In this document: positions 17,489-25,200 of the stretch, piece after piece
Layout: every line of letters begins with the position of its first letter
Numbering within the stretch: the first letter of the stretch is position 1
Assembly: GCA_023398955.1 (NCBI GenBank)
Contig: JAEWRL010000012.1
Span: 86,102 to 150,101, forward strand
From: Pseudomonadota bacterium
GTDB lineage: Bacteria; Myxococcota_A; Polyangia; Polyangiales; Polyangiaceae
DNA length: 64,000 bases
Direction of reading: 5' to 3'
The notes under the pieces: model-generated
Seen by the model: only the letters and a program-made list of their open reading frames with translations
Told to the model about the DNA's origin: nothing
The model's database searches: none
Program-made: the position numbers and the translations under genes

Positions 17489-17509
17489 CTTTCCACAGCC
17501 TGTGGATAC
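17489..17509. promoter_or_regulatory. Inverted pair of DnaA-box-like sites
   Basis: CTTTCCACA (17489-17497, plus) and TGTGGATAC (17501-17509, reading GTATCCACA on the minus strand) face each other across three bases. The second differs from the TTATCCACA consensus at one position, the first at two. The arrangement resembles the inverted box pair at 47641-47662. It could be a DnaA-controlled promoter element; with only two sites it is weak. Confidence 0.3.
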
Positions 17510-17605
17510 TCGAGGCCCTCCCTCCCTGGGCACGGTCGTCCAGAGTCCCCGGCACCGAGTAACTGCCAGCTCCACTCCGCCTGGCACGAACGATCGGGCT
17601 GCGCC

Positions 17606-19081
17606 ATGCCCTGTCCCGTGCAGGCCCTCGCAGCGCAGGAACAGCCCAAGAATAAGTGGTTGGTGATGACCACGGTTGCTGTCGGAGTTTTCTTGTCGAC
17701 CCTCGACGGCAGCATCGTCAACGTCGCTCTGCCGACGCTTGCAAGAGAGCTTCACGCTTCGTTTGCCGCCGTGCAGTGGGTCGTGCTCTCGTATCTCATG
17801 ACGCTCGTCGCCCTGATGATGACGGCGGGAAGACTAGCGGACGTCCGCGGCAAGAGGCTCCTTTACGCCGCTGGATTCGCGATCTTCACGCTGGGTTCGC
17901 TGTCCTGCGCACTGGCACCCCATGTCGTATGGCTCGTTGCCGCTCGCGTCTTGCAGGCAGTGGGAGCTTCGCTTCTCATGGCGCTGGGAGCTGCCATCGT
18001 GACAGAAGCATTTCCCCCCAAGGAGCGCGGGCGAAGCATGGGACTCGTCGGATTGATGGTCTCTCTCGGCCTGGTGTCTGGACCGACACTGGGTGGACTG
18101 ATCCTCGGCAACTTCTCCTGGCAAGCGATCTTTTTCGTGAACGTACCCTTGGGTGTGCTCGGGACGTTGCTGGCGTTGCGGGTTATCCCGATCCGCGCGT
18201 TGCCAGCCCGACAACCATTTGACGTGCGCGGTGGTCTGCTTCTCGTAGTGACCCTGCTGTCGTTCCTGCTGGCGGTCACGCTCGGGCCTCGCACCTCCTG
18301 GATGTCCATGCCCATCGTGGGGCTCGCAGTGGTAGCGGCGCTCGGGCTATGCCTGTTCGTCCGCACCGAGCTCTCGAATCCCCATCCGCTCGTCGATCTG
18401 CGGATGTTCGCCAGCGCACACCTTGCGGTCAACGTCACCAGCGGTGCCATCGTCTTCGTGGCGAGCTCTGGATTGGTGCTGCTCCTGCCATTCTTCCTGC
18501 AAGACGTGCAGGGGAGATCTCCGGAAGAAGCTGGTCTGCTCCTGGTCACTGCTCCCCTCATGATGGGATTGAGCGCACCGCTCTCCGGGTGGCTCTCGGA
18601 CCGCGTCGGAACGCGGCCTCTCGCAGCGCTTGGGCTACTATTTCTGATCTTCGCGTACACTCTGATATCGGGCCTGGAGCTGAACACCTCGGGTGCCAGC
18701 TACGTCGCTAGGGTTGCTTGGCTCGGCCTAGGCATGGGGATCTTTCAGTCCCCCAACAACAGCGCGATCATGGGAGCCGTGCCGCGTGACCGCCTGGGCG
18801 TGGCGTCTGGCCTGCTGTCGCTCACACGCACGCTGGGCCAAACGACCGGAGTAGCCCTCGTCGGTGCCCTGTGGGCCGCCCTGGTCCTGGCGTTCGATCC
18901 CTCCCCGAGCAGGGATGCGATGCACGCTCCAGCGGGGTTCCAGCTGCTTGCCTTGAAGTGGACCGCTCGCGCTGTCTCTGTCCTACTGCTCGCCGCGTTG
19001 ATCCTCGTTGTCGCGGATTGGCGTCGCGAACGCCACCGAATGGGGGCAGCGGTCGCCCCGGACTCCTCTGCCGCGGCCTAG
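17606..19081 (+). CDS. MFS drug-efflux permease, DHA2 (EmrB/QacA) family
   Basis: A 491-residue inner-membrane proton antiporter of the 14-helix DHA2 group. The start of helix 1 carries VGVFLSTLDGSIVNVALPTLARELH, the D-x-x-I-V-N-V-A-L-P signature of EmrB/QacA transporters. The loop 2-3 motif A is GRLADVRGKRLLYAAGF, and motif C in helix 5 is GLVSGPTLGGLILGNFSWQAIFFVNVPLG. The length matches the family. The substrate is unknown; these pumps export hydrophobic drugs or metabolites. No partner membrane-fusion protein (EmrA) is adjacent, so it may work alone in the inner membrane. The gene is transcribed away from the methyltransferase and shares its upstream region with the 20-bp palindrome. Confidence 0.93.
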   Translation: MPCPVQALAAQEQPKNKWLVMTTVAVGVFLSTLDGSIVNVALPTLARELHASFAAVQWVVLSYLMTLVALMMTAGRLADVRGKRLLYAAGFAIFTLGSLSCALAPHVVWLVAARVLQAVGASLLMALGAAIVTEAFPPKERGRSMGLVGLMVSLGLVSGPTLGGLILGNFSWQAIFFVNVPLGVLGTLLALRVIPIRALPARQPFDVRGGLLLVVTLLSFLLAVTLGPRTSWMSMPIVGLAVVAALGLCLFVRTELSNPHPLVDLRMFASAHLAVNVTSGAIVFVASSGLVLLLPFFLQDVQGRSPEEAGLLLVTAPLMMGLSAPLSGWLSDRVGTRPLAALGLLFLIFAYTLISGLELNTSGASYVARVAWLGLGMGIFQSPNNSAIMGAVPRDRLGVASGLLSLTRTLGQTTGVALVGALWAALVLAFDPSPSRDAMHAPAGFQLLALKWTARAVSVLLLAALILVVADWRRERHRMGAAVAPDSSAAA

Positions 19082-19160
19082 CGGCTGGCAAGTAGGCGCG
19101 CTCCCCTCATCGCCGGACGACACCCTCGCGGCGCATCGGCCCGATCACCGACTTGCAACG

Positions 19161-19721
19161 GTGCCCACCACGGGCAGACTAGCGGCTGTGTTTCGAGCCG
19201 TTCCCGTCATCTTGGCGGCGATCCAACTTAGCCAGCCAAACGTCGCAGAGGGAGAGGCGCGCATCATCGCGGAGGCGCTCCAGGAACAGGCTGCCGAACA
19301 CGACTTCGATCCGCTCACCGGCGTATCTATCATCTTTCACGAGAGCAGCTTCGACTCCAGCGCCGTTTCTGAAAATGGCGAGGACTACGGCTTGGCTCAG
19401 ATACGAGCGCGCTACTTGGACGCCTGCAGGTCGGATCGGAGCCCCGTCACCAACCCGAGCGCCGCGTGTCGCCGGTTCAAAAAGAGGCTCCTCGATCCAT
19501 CGTTCAACGTCAAAATGATGGCCCAGCTCATCACACAGAATCGACAGTACTGCCGACAGAAGACCGGCAGCGCGGTATTCCACCGCTGGCTTGCCAGCTA
19601 TCAGGGGCGCAACAACCCGCGCAAGAAGAGATACTGCGTACCGGGAAAGGGGACCTGGCGCGTGATCGAGTACCGACAGACCCTCATCCGACAGCTGCGA
19701 AGACGCGGCTTCCGCCTTTGA
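19161..19721 (+). CDS. Lytic transglycosylase-like (SLT) protein
   Basis: A 186-residue protein with an SLT/lysozyme-like domain that would cleave peptidoglycan. The catalytic Glu is in FHESSFDSSAVSENGEDYGLAQI (quoted in parts: FHESSFDSSAVS and GEDYGLAQIRARYL), the typical E-S-x-F/G...G-L-x-Q-I pattern. Later, FNVKMMAQLI and WLASYQGRNNPRKKRYC match the domain end. I chose the GTG at 19161 because it is followed by a short basic region and a hydrophobic stretch (AAVFRAVPVILAAIQLS) that looks like a signal peptide; the longer frame to 19008 overlaps the pump gene. It lies 34 bases before mukF and may share its transcript. Confidence 0.75.
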   Translation: MPTTGRLAAVFRAVPVILAAIQLSQPNVAEGEARIIAEALQEQAAEHDFDPLTGVSIIFHESSFDSSAVSENGEDYGLAQIRARYLDACRSDRSPVTNPSAACRRFKKRLLDPSFNVKMMAQLITQNRQYCRQKTGSAVFHRWLASYQGRNNPRKKRYCVPGKGTWRVIEYRQTLIRQLRRRGFRL

Positions 19722-19755
19722 ACCCACTGGCTCGCACCCCTTCGAGGATCGCCCT

Positions 19756-21066
19756 TTGACCGTTCGTCACCAAGATCCGGACCGCATACTCCTGACGCTC
19801 TCGCGCCAGCGTGTCGCCCTGGATCTCTCTTCGCTCGATCTCTGTTTTGCCGCGGCACTGTATCTCCGCGCAGAGGGCGCGCAGCTCGCCAGCTTCGACG
19901 AAGAAAGGCTCACCGACGTCTTCGAACAAGTGTGTGAGCTACTGGAACCCGGAACGGAGAATGTGCGAGCACGCTCCACCCATGCCATTCGTCGCCTCCG
20001 CGACCAGCGTCTGCTCGCGAGAGTGGACGGCGCGGGCGTCGTGCGTGCGGGAGAATTCGCCCTTTCGCGACTCGGCGCCAGCATCGTCGAGTTCTACCTT
20101 GAGGAGGACTGTCTCACTCGTGAGAGTCTCACCCTCCTCGCTCATGCGCTGCGGGCAAACCTGAGCCAGGTGCTCGCCGCCGCCGATCAGGCCAACACGC
20201 CAGGTGAGTGGGCCGAACGCGTCCTCGCCCCCCTGCGGGTGACCATCGCCGATCTGACGGCGGGCATCGAGAGGCGGCAACGAGGGCTGGATCATCAGCA
20301 GGAGGAGTTTCAACGTCGCATCGGCAGCTTGCTGGAAGCCGACTGGTTCGGTGCCATTGGCCAGTGCCAGAGCCTATTGGACGCTACCGCGATGACTCTG
20401 CGCGAGCTGAACTCGGTCCTGCTCCGAGAAGGCCCGGAGTTACACTCCCGGCTCCAAGACATTCTCGAACGCGCGGTGGTCGCGGGCCAAGCAGAAGCCG
20501 AAGCCGCGGCGAGCCGCATCATCGATCAGATCGATCGGATTATGGCATGGGGGGCTGCCCGCCAGCAGGCGTGGTCCGAGTACTATGAATACGTGCACCG
20601 CTATCTCCGGGACGTGGTCCGCCTCGACCCGACGCGCGCCTTGACCCAGCGTTTGAGGGAGCAGTTGTGCGGGAACCACAGCTGCAAATTCTCGCTGACC
20701 ACGGCGAGCAGCGAGCCCATGCGAATCCTGCGCGAAACCAAGCTGACGGGACCAGGACCTGCCGTGCGTCGTCCGCGCCGTGATACGGAACCAGAGCTCA
20801 CCACCGAGGCGACAGAAGACCCGTTCTCGCTCATCGAGGCTCGCGTGCGGGAGGAGCTCGAACGAGGCAACTTGGACCTCGCCGGATTGACGGCGGCCGT
20901 CACCAGCCAGGCCCCGGAACACGAGCGCTTCCTCCTTGCTGGCCGTGTTGCCCAGATCGCAGCCAAGCTGGCCCGACCGTTGGCAACGACCCACCGGCCC
21001 TGGGTCGTCATCGACGACAAGCTCTGCATCGAGCAGTGGCGGCTCGCAACCGGTGAGTCTGCCTGA
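19756..21066 (+). CDS. mukF: Chromosome partition protein MukF (kleisin of MukBEF condensin)
   Basis: A 436-residue kleisin that bridges the MukB heads and binds MukE. The N-terminal winged-helix domain (SRQRVALDLSSLDLCFAAAL, THAIRRLRDQRLLARVDG) lines up with E. coli MukF, as do the middle helical parts (EWAERVLAPLRVTIADLTAGI, LEADWFGAIGQCQSLLDATA, and RLREQLCG). Length is close to the 440 residues of the E. coli protein. Residues about 330-370 form an acidic linker and the C-terminus is the MukB-head-binding winged helix. The gene order mukF-mukE-mukB is that of enterobacteria. ATG and reading frame are unambiguous. Confidence 0.88.
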   Translation: MTVRHQDPDRILLTLSRQRVALDLSSLDLCFAAALYLRAEGAQLASFDEERLTDVFEQVCELLEPGTENVRARSTHAIRRLRDQRLLARVDGAGVVRAGEFALSRLGASIVEFYLEEDCLTRESLTLLAHALRANLSQVLAAADQANTPGEWAERVLAPLRVTIADLTAGIERRQRGLDHQQEEFQRRIGSLLEADWFGAIGQCQSLLDATAMTLRELNSVLLREGPELHSRLQDILERAVVAGQAEAEAAASRIIDQIDRIMAWGAARQQAWSEYYEYVHRYLRDVVRLDPTRALTQRLREQLCGNHSCKFSLTTASSEPMRILRETKLTGPGPAVRRPRRDTEPELTTEATEDPFSLIEARVREELERGNLDLAGLTAAVTSQAPEHERFLLAGRVAQIAAKLARPLATTHRPWVVIDDKLCIEQWRLATGESA

Positions 21067-21428
21067 AGCCCGCGATCAAGAGCACCTGTTCAGGTCCAGC
21101 GGGCCCACGCCAGAGCTCCGCCCACGAATGCAGCTCTGGGGCCACAATCGGCCACTGGGCTCATGGACGCTTCGGCGCATTGGTGTAGAGGAAGGGGCCC
21201 AAGCTTCGGCGGTATCGCCAACAAGCCTTCACGCGCCTGCACCAAAGCGCTCGCCGTACTCCGAATGCAAGCTCTTCCGCTCAACGTTTCATCACGCCGG
21301 TATGTGATCGCGTGGCTCGGGAACCCTCTTCGCGTCCCGGCTCCTCCAGACTACGACCAGCTCGTCCCCACTCGCCACGGGATCGAGGACGAGCCAGTCG
21401 CCCCACGCTTTCCGGCGAGGACCATCTG
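21067..21428. other. Gap between mukF and mukE with a hairpin and a doubtful small frame
   Basis: About 360 bases, unusual inside a muk operon, which is normally gapless. A perfect 8-bp inverted repeat (CCAGAGCT at 21110-21117, AGCTCTGG at 21132-21139) could form a hairpin with a 14-base loop. A frame from 21163 ends exactly at mukE as TGATG. I see no RNA family signature. It may contain an internal promoter or attenuator for mukE-mukB. Confidence 0.45.
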
Positions 21429-21429
21429 A
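21163..21429 (+). CDS. Possible small protein translationally coupled to mukE
   Basis: An 88-codon frame whose TGA overlaps the mukE ATG by one base (TGATG), the arrangement expected of coupled genes. The C-terminal half (YVIAWLGNPLRVPAPP, YDQLVPTRHGIEDEPVAPR) has a codon pattern with many G or C third positions, but the N-terminal half is less convincing, and I recognise no family. It could equally be chance, since GC-rich DNA gives many open frames. I list it because it is the only candidate for the gap. Confidence 0.25.
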   Translation: MDASAHWCRGRGPSFGGIANKPSRACTKALAVLRMQALPLNVSSRRYVIAWLGNPLRVPAPPDYDQLVPTRHGIEDEPVAPRFPARTI

Positions 21430-22271
21430 TGGAAGGGGGACGCTTTGCCAGCATCGGCGACGTAGTGCTGGATGAGAGCTTTCCGGAGCTCGACTTGGCT
21501 CTGCGCCGGGGGCGTCACATCGATCGGGACGAAGGTGGCTGGTACGCGTTGCTCGTCGACGCCCAGCCCGAGCTCGAGGCGTTTTACCGTCGCTATGGCT
21601 GCGAGCTCGTCCACAAGACGGACGGGTACTTCTACCTGCTCCCCACCGGGGACAAGCTTGGAAAGCGGCAGCTCTCGGTGCCGGAAATGCTGGTGGGCCA
21701 AGGCTTGGCCCTTCTCCTCCTCGATCCTTGCACGGTCGAGAGCGGGGGCGTGGTTTCCCGAGAGGACGTCGTGGCGCATCTTTCGCGAGTCATGGGTCCC
21801 ACCACTCTCGTGAAGGCTCTCAACCCCAAGAAGCGCCGCTTGGACGAGCGCGTCGCGGAGGAGACCGTCCGAACCCGGGTCGCAGAAGCGTTGCGTCGGC
21901 TCGCGACGATGGGGTTCATACAGCCGCTCGACGGCAACCGCCTGCGCCTTCGCACACCCCTGCTGCGTTTCGCCGAACCCGCCCGCGCCGGGGGCTCTCT
22001 GGAGAAGGCCCTCGAAGAGCTCGTCGCTAAAGGTGAGCTCACTCTTGGCGCCGGGGAAGGGGAGGACGACGATGCGGGGGAGTCAGGCGCGGAGATACAT
22101 ACCCCGTCTGACGGCGCAGAGCTGCCGGTGCCTGCGGGCACACAGGCTCACGAAACTCCGGATCAGCGCGATGAGACGCCGCACGATTCGTCGAACTCGG
22201 CGCCGCCGGACCTGGACGCCTGCGACAACCTCTTTGACGAACCCGGGACGGCAGGGGACAGGTCCGGGTGA
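21429..22271 (+). CDS. mukE: Chromosome partition protein MukE
   Basis: A 280-residue winged-helix protein that dimerises and binds MukF to form the non-SMC part of the MukBEF condensin. The start region (FPELDLALRRGRHIDRDEGG, then YALLVDAQPELEAFYRRYGC) is an excellent match to E. coli MukE, as is ELVHKTDGYFYLLPTGDKL. The body includes RVAEALRRLATMGFIQPL, a winged-helix strand. The tail of about 60 residues (EGEDDDAGESGAE onward) is acidic and low complexity and makes it longer than the 234 residues of the E. coli protein. The ATG at 21429 is preferred to an upstream Arg-rich extension. Its stop overlaps the GTG start of mukB. Confidence 0.88.
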   Translation: MEGGRFASIGDVVLDESFPELDLALRRGRHIDRDEGGWYALLVDAQPELEAFYRRYGCELVHKTDGYFYLLPTGDKLGKRQLSVPEMLVGQGLALLLLDPCTVESGGVVSREDVVAHLSRVMGPTTLVKALNPKKRRLDERVAEETVRTRVAEALRRLATMGFIQPLDGNRLRLRTPLLRFAEPARAGGSLEKALEELVAKGELTLGAGEGEDDDAGESGAEIHTPSDGAELPVPAGTQAHETPDQRDETPHDSSNSAPPDLDACDNLFDEPGTAGDRSG

Positions 22272-25200
22272 CGCGCGCCAAGGCTTCCGCGCTCATCCTC
22301 GTCAATTGGAAGGGAGTGTTCTTCGAGCGCTACGTGCTCGATCCGCACGTTACGGCCCTGGAGGGCGCCAACGGTGCGGGCAAGACGACGGTGATGATCG
22401 CTGCCTACCTGGTGCTGCTGCCCGACCTCAGCCGCCTGCGGTTCACCAACGTGGGCGAGACGGGCGCCACGGGAGGTGACCGCGGCATTTGGGGCCGTTT
22501 AGGGGAGGTTGGGCGGCCCTCATACAGCGTGCTCCAGGTCGACCTGCCCACGAGTGAGCGCCTTGCGATTGGCGTCATGCTCGAGCGCAAGAGTGAACCC
22601 AGCCTCGAAGCAATCACCTTTCTCATCAGTCCCCTCAGGTCCGGCGTTCGTCTATCGGAAGTACTGCTGCGACGGTGCGGTGACCACGACGAAGTGCCCA
22701 CTCTCGACGAGGTCCGCGACGCCGCGCGGACGGCGGGCGCCGAACTCAAGGTCTTCAAGAGCTTGAAAGAGTACTTTACGACGCTCTTCGAACTGGGGTG
22801 CTCCCCGATGCGGCTCGTCAGCGACGAAGACCGCAACAAGTTCAACGAGATGCTTCGCACCAGCATGACCGGTGGCATCTCCCGAGCTCTCACCTCGGAG
22901 CTTCGCTCGTTCGTACTGAAGGAGGAGGTCGGCCTCGGGGATGCGCTGGGCCGAATGCGAGCGAACCTCAGCACTTGCCGACGCACACGTCTGGAGGTAA
23001 GCGAGGCCCGCCAGCTCGAGCACGAGCTCAGTGGCATTCACGATGCCGCTCAACGTATGGCGGCAGCCGCTCAGGCTGCCACACGGGCCGAGGCAAACGA
23101 GGCGCTCGTCGGCGTGGACCACGCGCGCCGAGAACTCGAGTCGAGTCAGGATCGGGTGAGTGCCCTCCGCACCACCGCTGAGCAGGCCGAAGCACGCCAG
23201 CAGACCATCACCGAGCGACTAGCGGCAGCGCGGACCCAGGTCGAAAGGGCGGGGCTCGTCAAAGCGCGTATCCTTCGTGCCCGAGAAGCTGCCGCACGCC
23301 TCCGTGAGCAGCTACGCGAAGCCTCGGAGCTGAGGAGACTCGCAGACGAGTCTCGGCTCCGCCAGGCCAAGGCGTCGGCAACTCGTGCTGCGGCGAAGCG
23401 CGAGCGCGAGGGCACCCAAGAGGCGTTCAGGCAAACGGCGGAGGGCCTTGCCGATCTACAGACGGGCCTCGACGAGCTGCACCGCCAAGCACACGCACAT
23501 CGACTCGTCCACCAGAAGCTCCAGCAGGCTCGCGAGGCGCTGGACGATCCCGGCCTGGACGAGCATACACTTGCGGACGCCGCCCAGCGCGTCCAAAACG
23601 AGCTAGAGAGCATCGACGCGGAGCGGGCACGACGCGACCGCGAGGGCCAGCTTCTCGGGCGCCGCCGATCCGACTACGAGCAAGCTTCGGCGGCCCTGCA
23701 AGCACTGGGAGGTCTCGACGGAGATGGTGCGCGGGATCCAGAGCGCGACCACGACCGTGCACGCCACATCCTGGCTGACCTGAACGAGCTCGAGACACTC
23801 AGCCAGCGGACGCGCGAGCTCGCCTCCGAGAAGCTCCGTCGGGATGCTCAGGTGGAGCGTCAACATGGGCTCCTGGCCCAGACGAAGGCACTCGGGATCG
23901 ACGCTGCCGCCCCTACGCTCAGCCGAGCCATTCAGGAGGCGCAGCAGGAGGCGGAGCAGCGATTGATGCGCTGGGAGAAAGAGCACCGCGAGGCAATCGA
24001 GAGCATCGCCCTCGCTCAGCAGGAACAAGAGCACTCGCGGCGCGAACTCGGGGAGCTCTCGAGGCGCGCGGAAAGCTGGAGCGCGATCGCGGCGGCCGAG
24101 CAGCATTTGAGCAGGCACGCCGGACCTTTCGAGAAGAGTTGTGCCGGCGTCACCGAGCTCGTCACACGACTCGAGGCGGGCCTCGATGACCTGCGGGCAA
24201 AACGCAGAGCGTCCGAGCTCGAGCTCGAGCGGGTCAAGGAACAGGCGCGCGAGCACGAGAACGGGCTCGGCACCATCCCTCACGAGATACGTTCCGCAGC
24301 GGACGAGGTCGAGGGCGAGCTCCTGGCGAGCCGATTCGAGGATCTCGACGTCGACGAGGCGGGAATCATGGAAGCTCGGTTGGGTCCGCTCGCCGAAGCA
24401 ATCGTGGTGGATGACCCCGTCGCAGCGGCTCAACGAATGCGCGATCGGACCCATGGCGAAGCGACAATCTGGCTCCTTGCAGCGGACGCAGAGCTACCCG
24501 TCGCCGACAGTGCGACTCCACCTGCGCACAGTGGCCGGCTGGTGGTGCGTGGCCCAGGCCACCTGCGCTTGACCCGCGTTCCCGAGCGGCCTCGGCTCGG
24601 CCGGGCCGCGCGAGAGCGCAACATTGTCCAGCTTCGAGGAAGCGTCGAAGAGCTCGCGGCGTCGGTGGAACAGGCATCGCGGAGCCTGCGCACCACCGAG
24701 GCGAGCCTCCGCGCGGCGCGCTGCCTCCTCAACCTTTGCGACCCCTGGCTCGCAGGAGACCCACGCCCGCTCGTCGGGGCCGCGCACGAGCGGTTGCAAG
24801 CTGCCATCGAAGCGGAGCGGCAACACGGCCAGACCGTCCATGAGAGGCGAGAGCTGGCAGCCACCGAACGCGCTCGGCTCGCGGTCTTGCGGGCCATCGC
24901 GCGCGACGCGGAGAGCCTGGGCGACGCCGATCACGTCGCGGAGGCGGCGCGGCTCGCTCGGCGTCTCGAAGAAGCCACCGCAGCCCAGGAGAGACTTGCC
25001 GTCGTAGCGGGTCCTCGAAGTGTCCTCCGGGCACTGGCAGACTGTCTCCGGTATCCGCCGCCGGATCCGAGCGAGATGGATGCATGGACCCGAGACCGCG
25101 AGCGGATCGATGCGGCGCGCGACCGTTGCTACCGCCTGAGCGAAGCACTCGAAGCGGTTCGCAGCAACCGCCAAGCCTTCGCCTGGGGCGACGCCGAAAG

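Larger units (their letters stand above)
17288..17605. other. Intergenic control region between the methyltransferase and the efflux pump genes
   Basis: About 320 bases between divergent genes. It holds a perfect 20-bp palindrome (17356-17375) and an inverted pair of DnaA-box-like sequences (17489-17509), both listed separately. I see no gene and no RNA signature in it. Promoters for both flanking genes must lie here but I could not define them. Confidence 0.5.
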
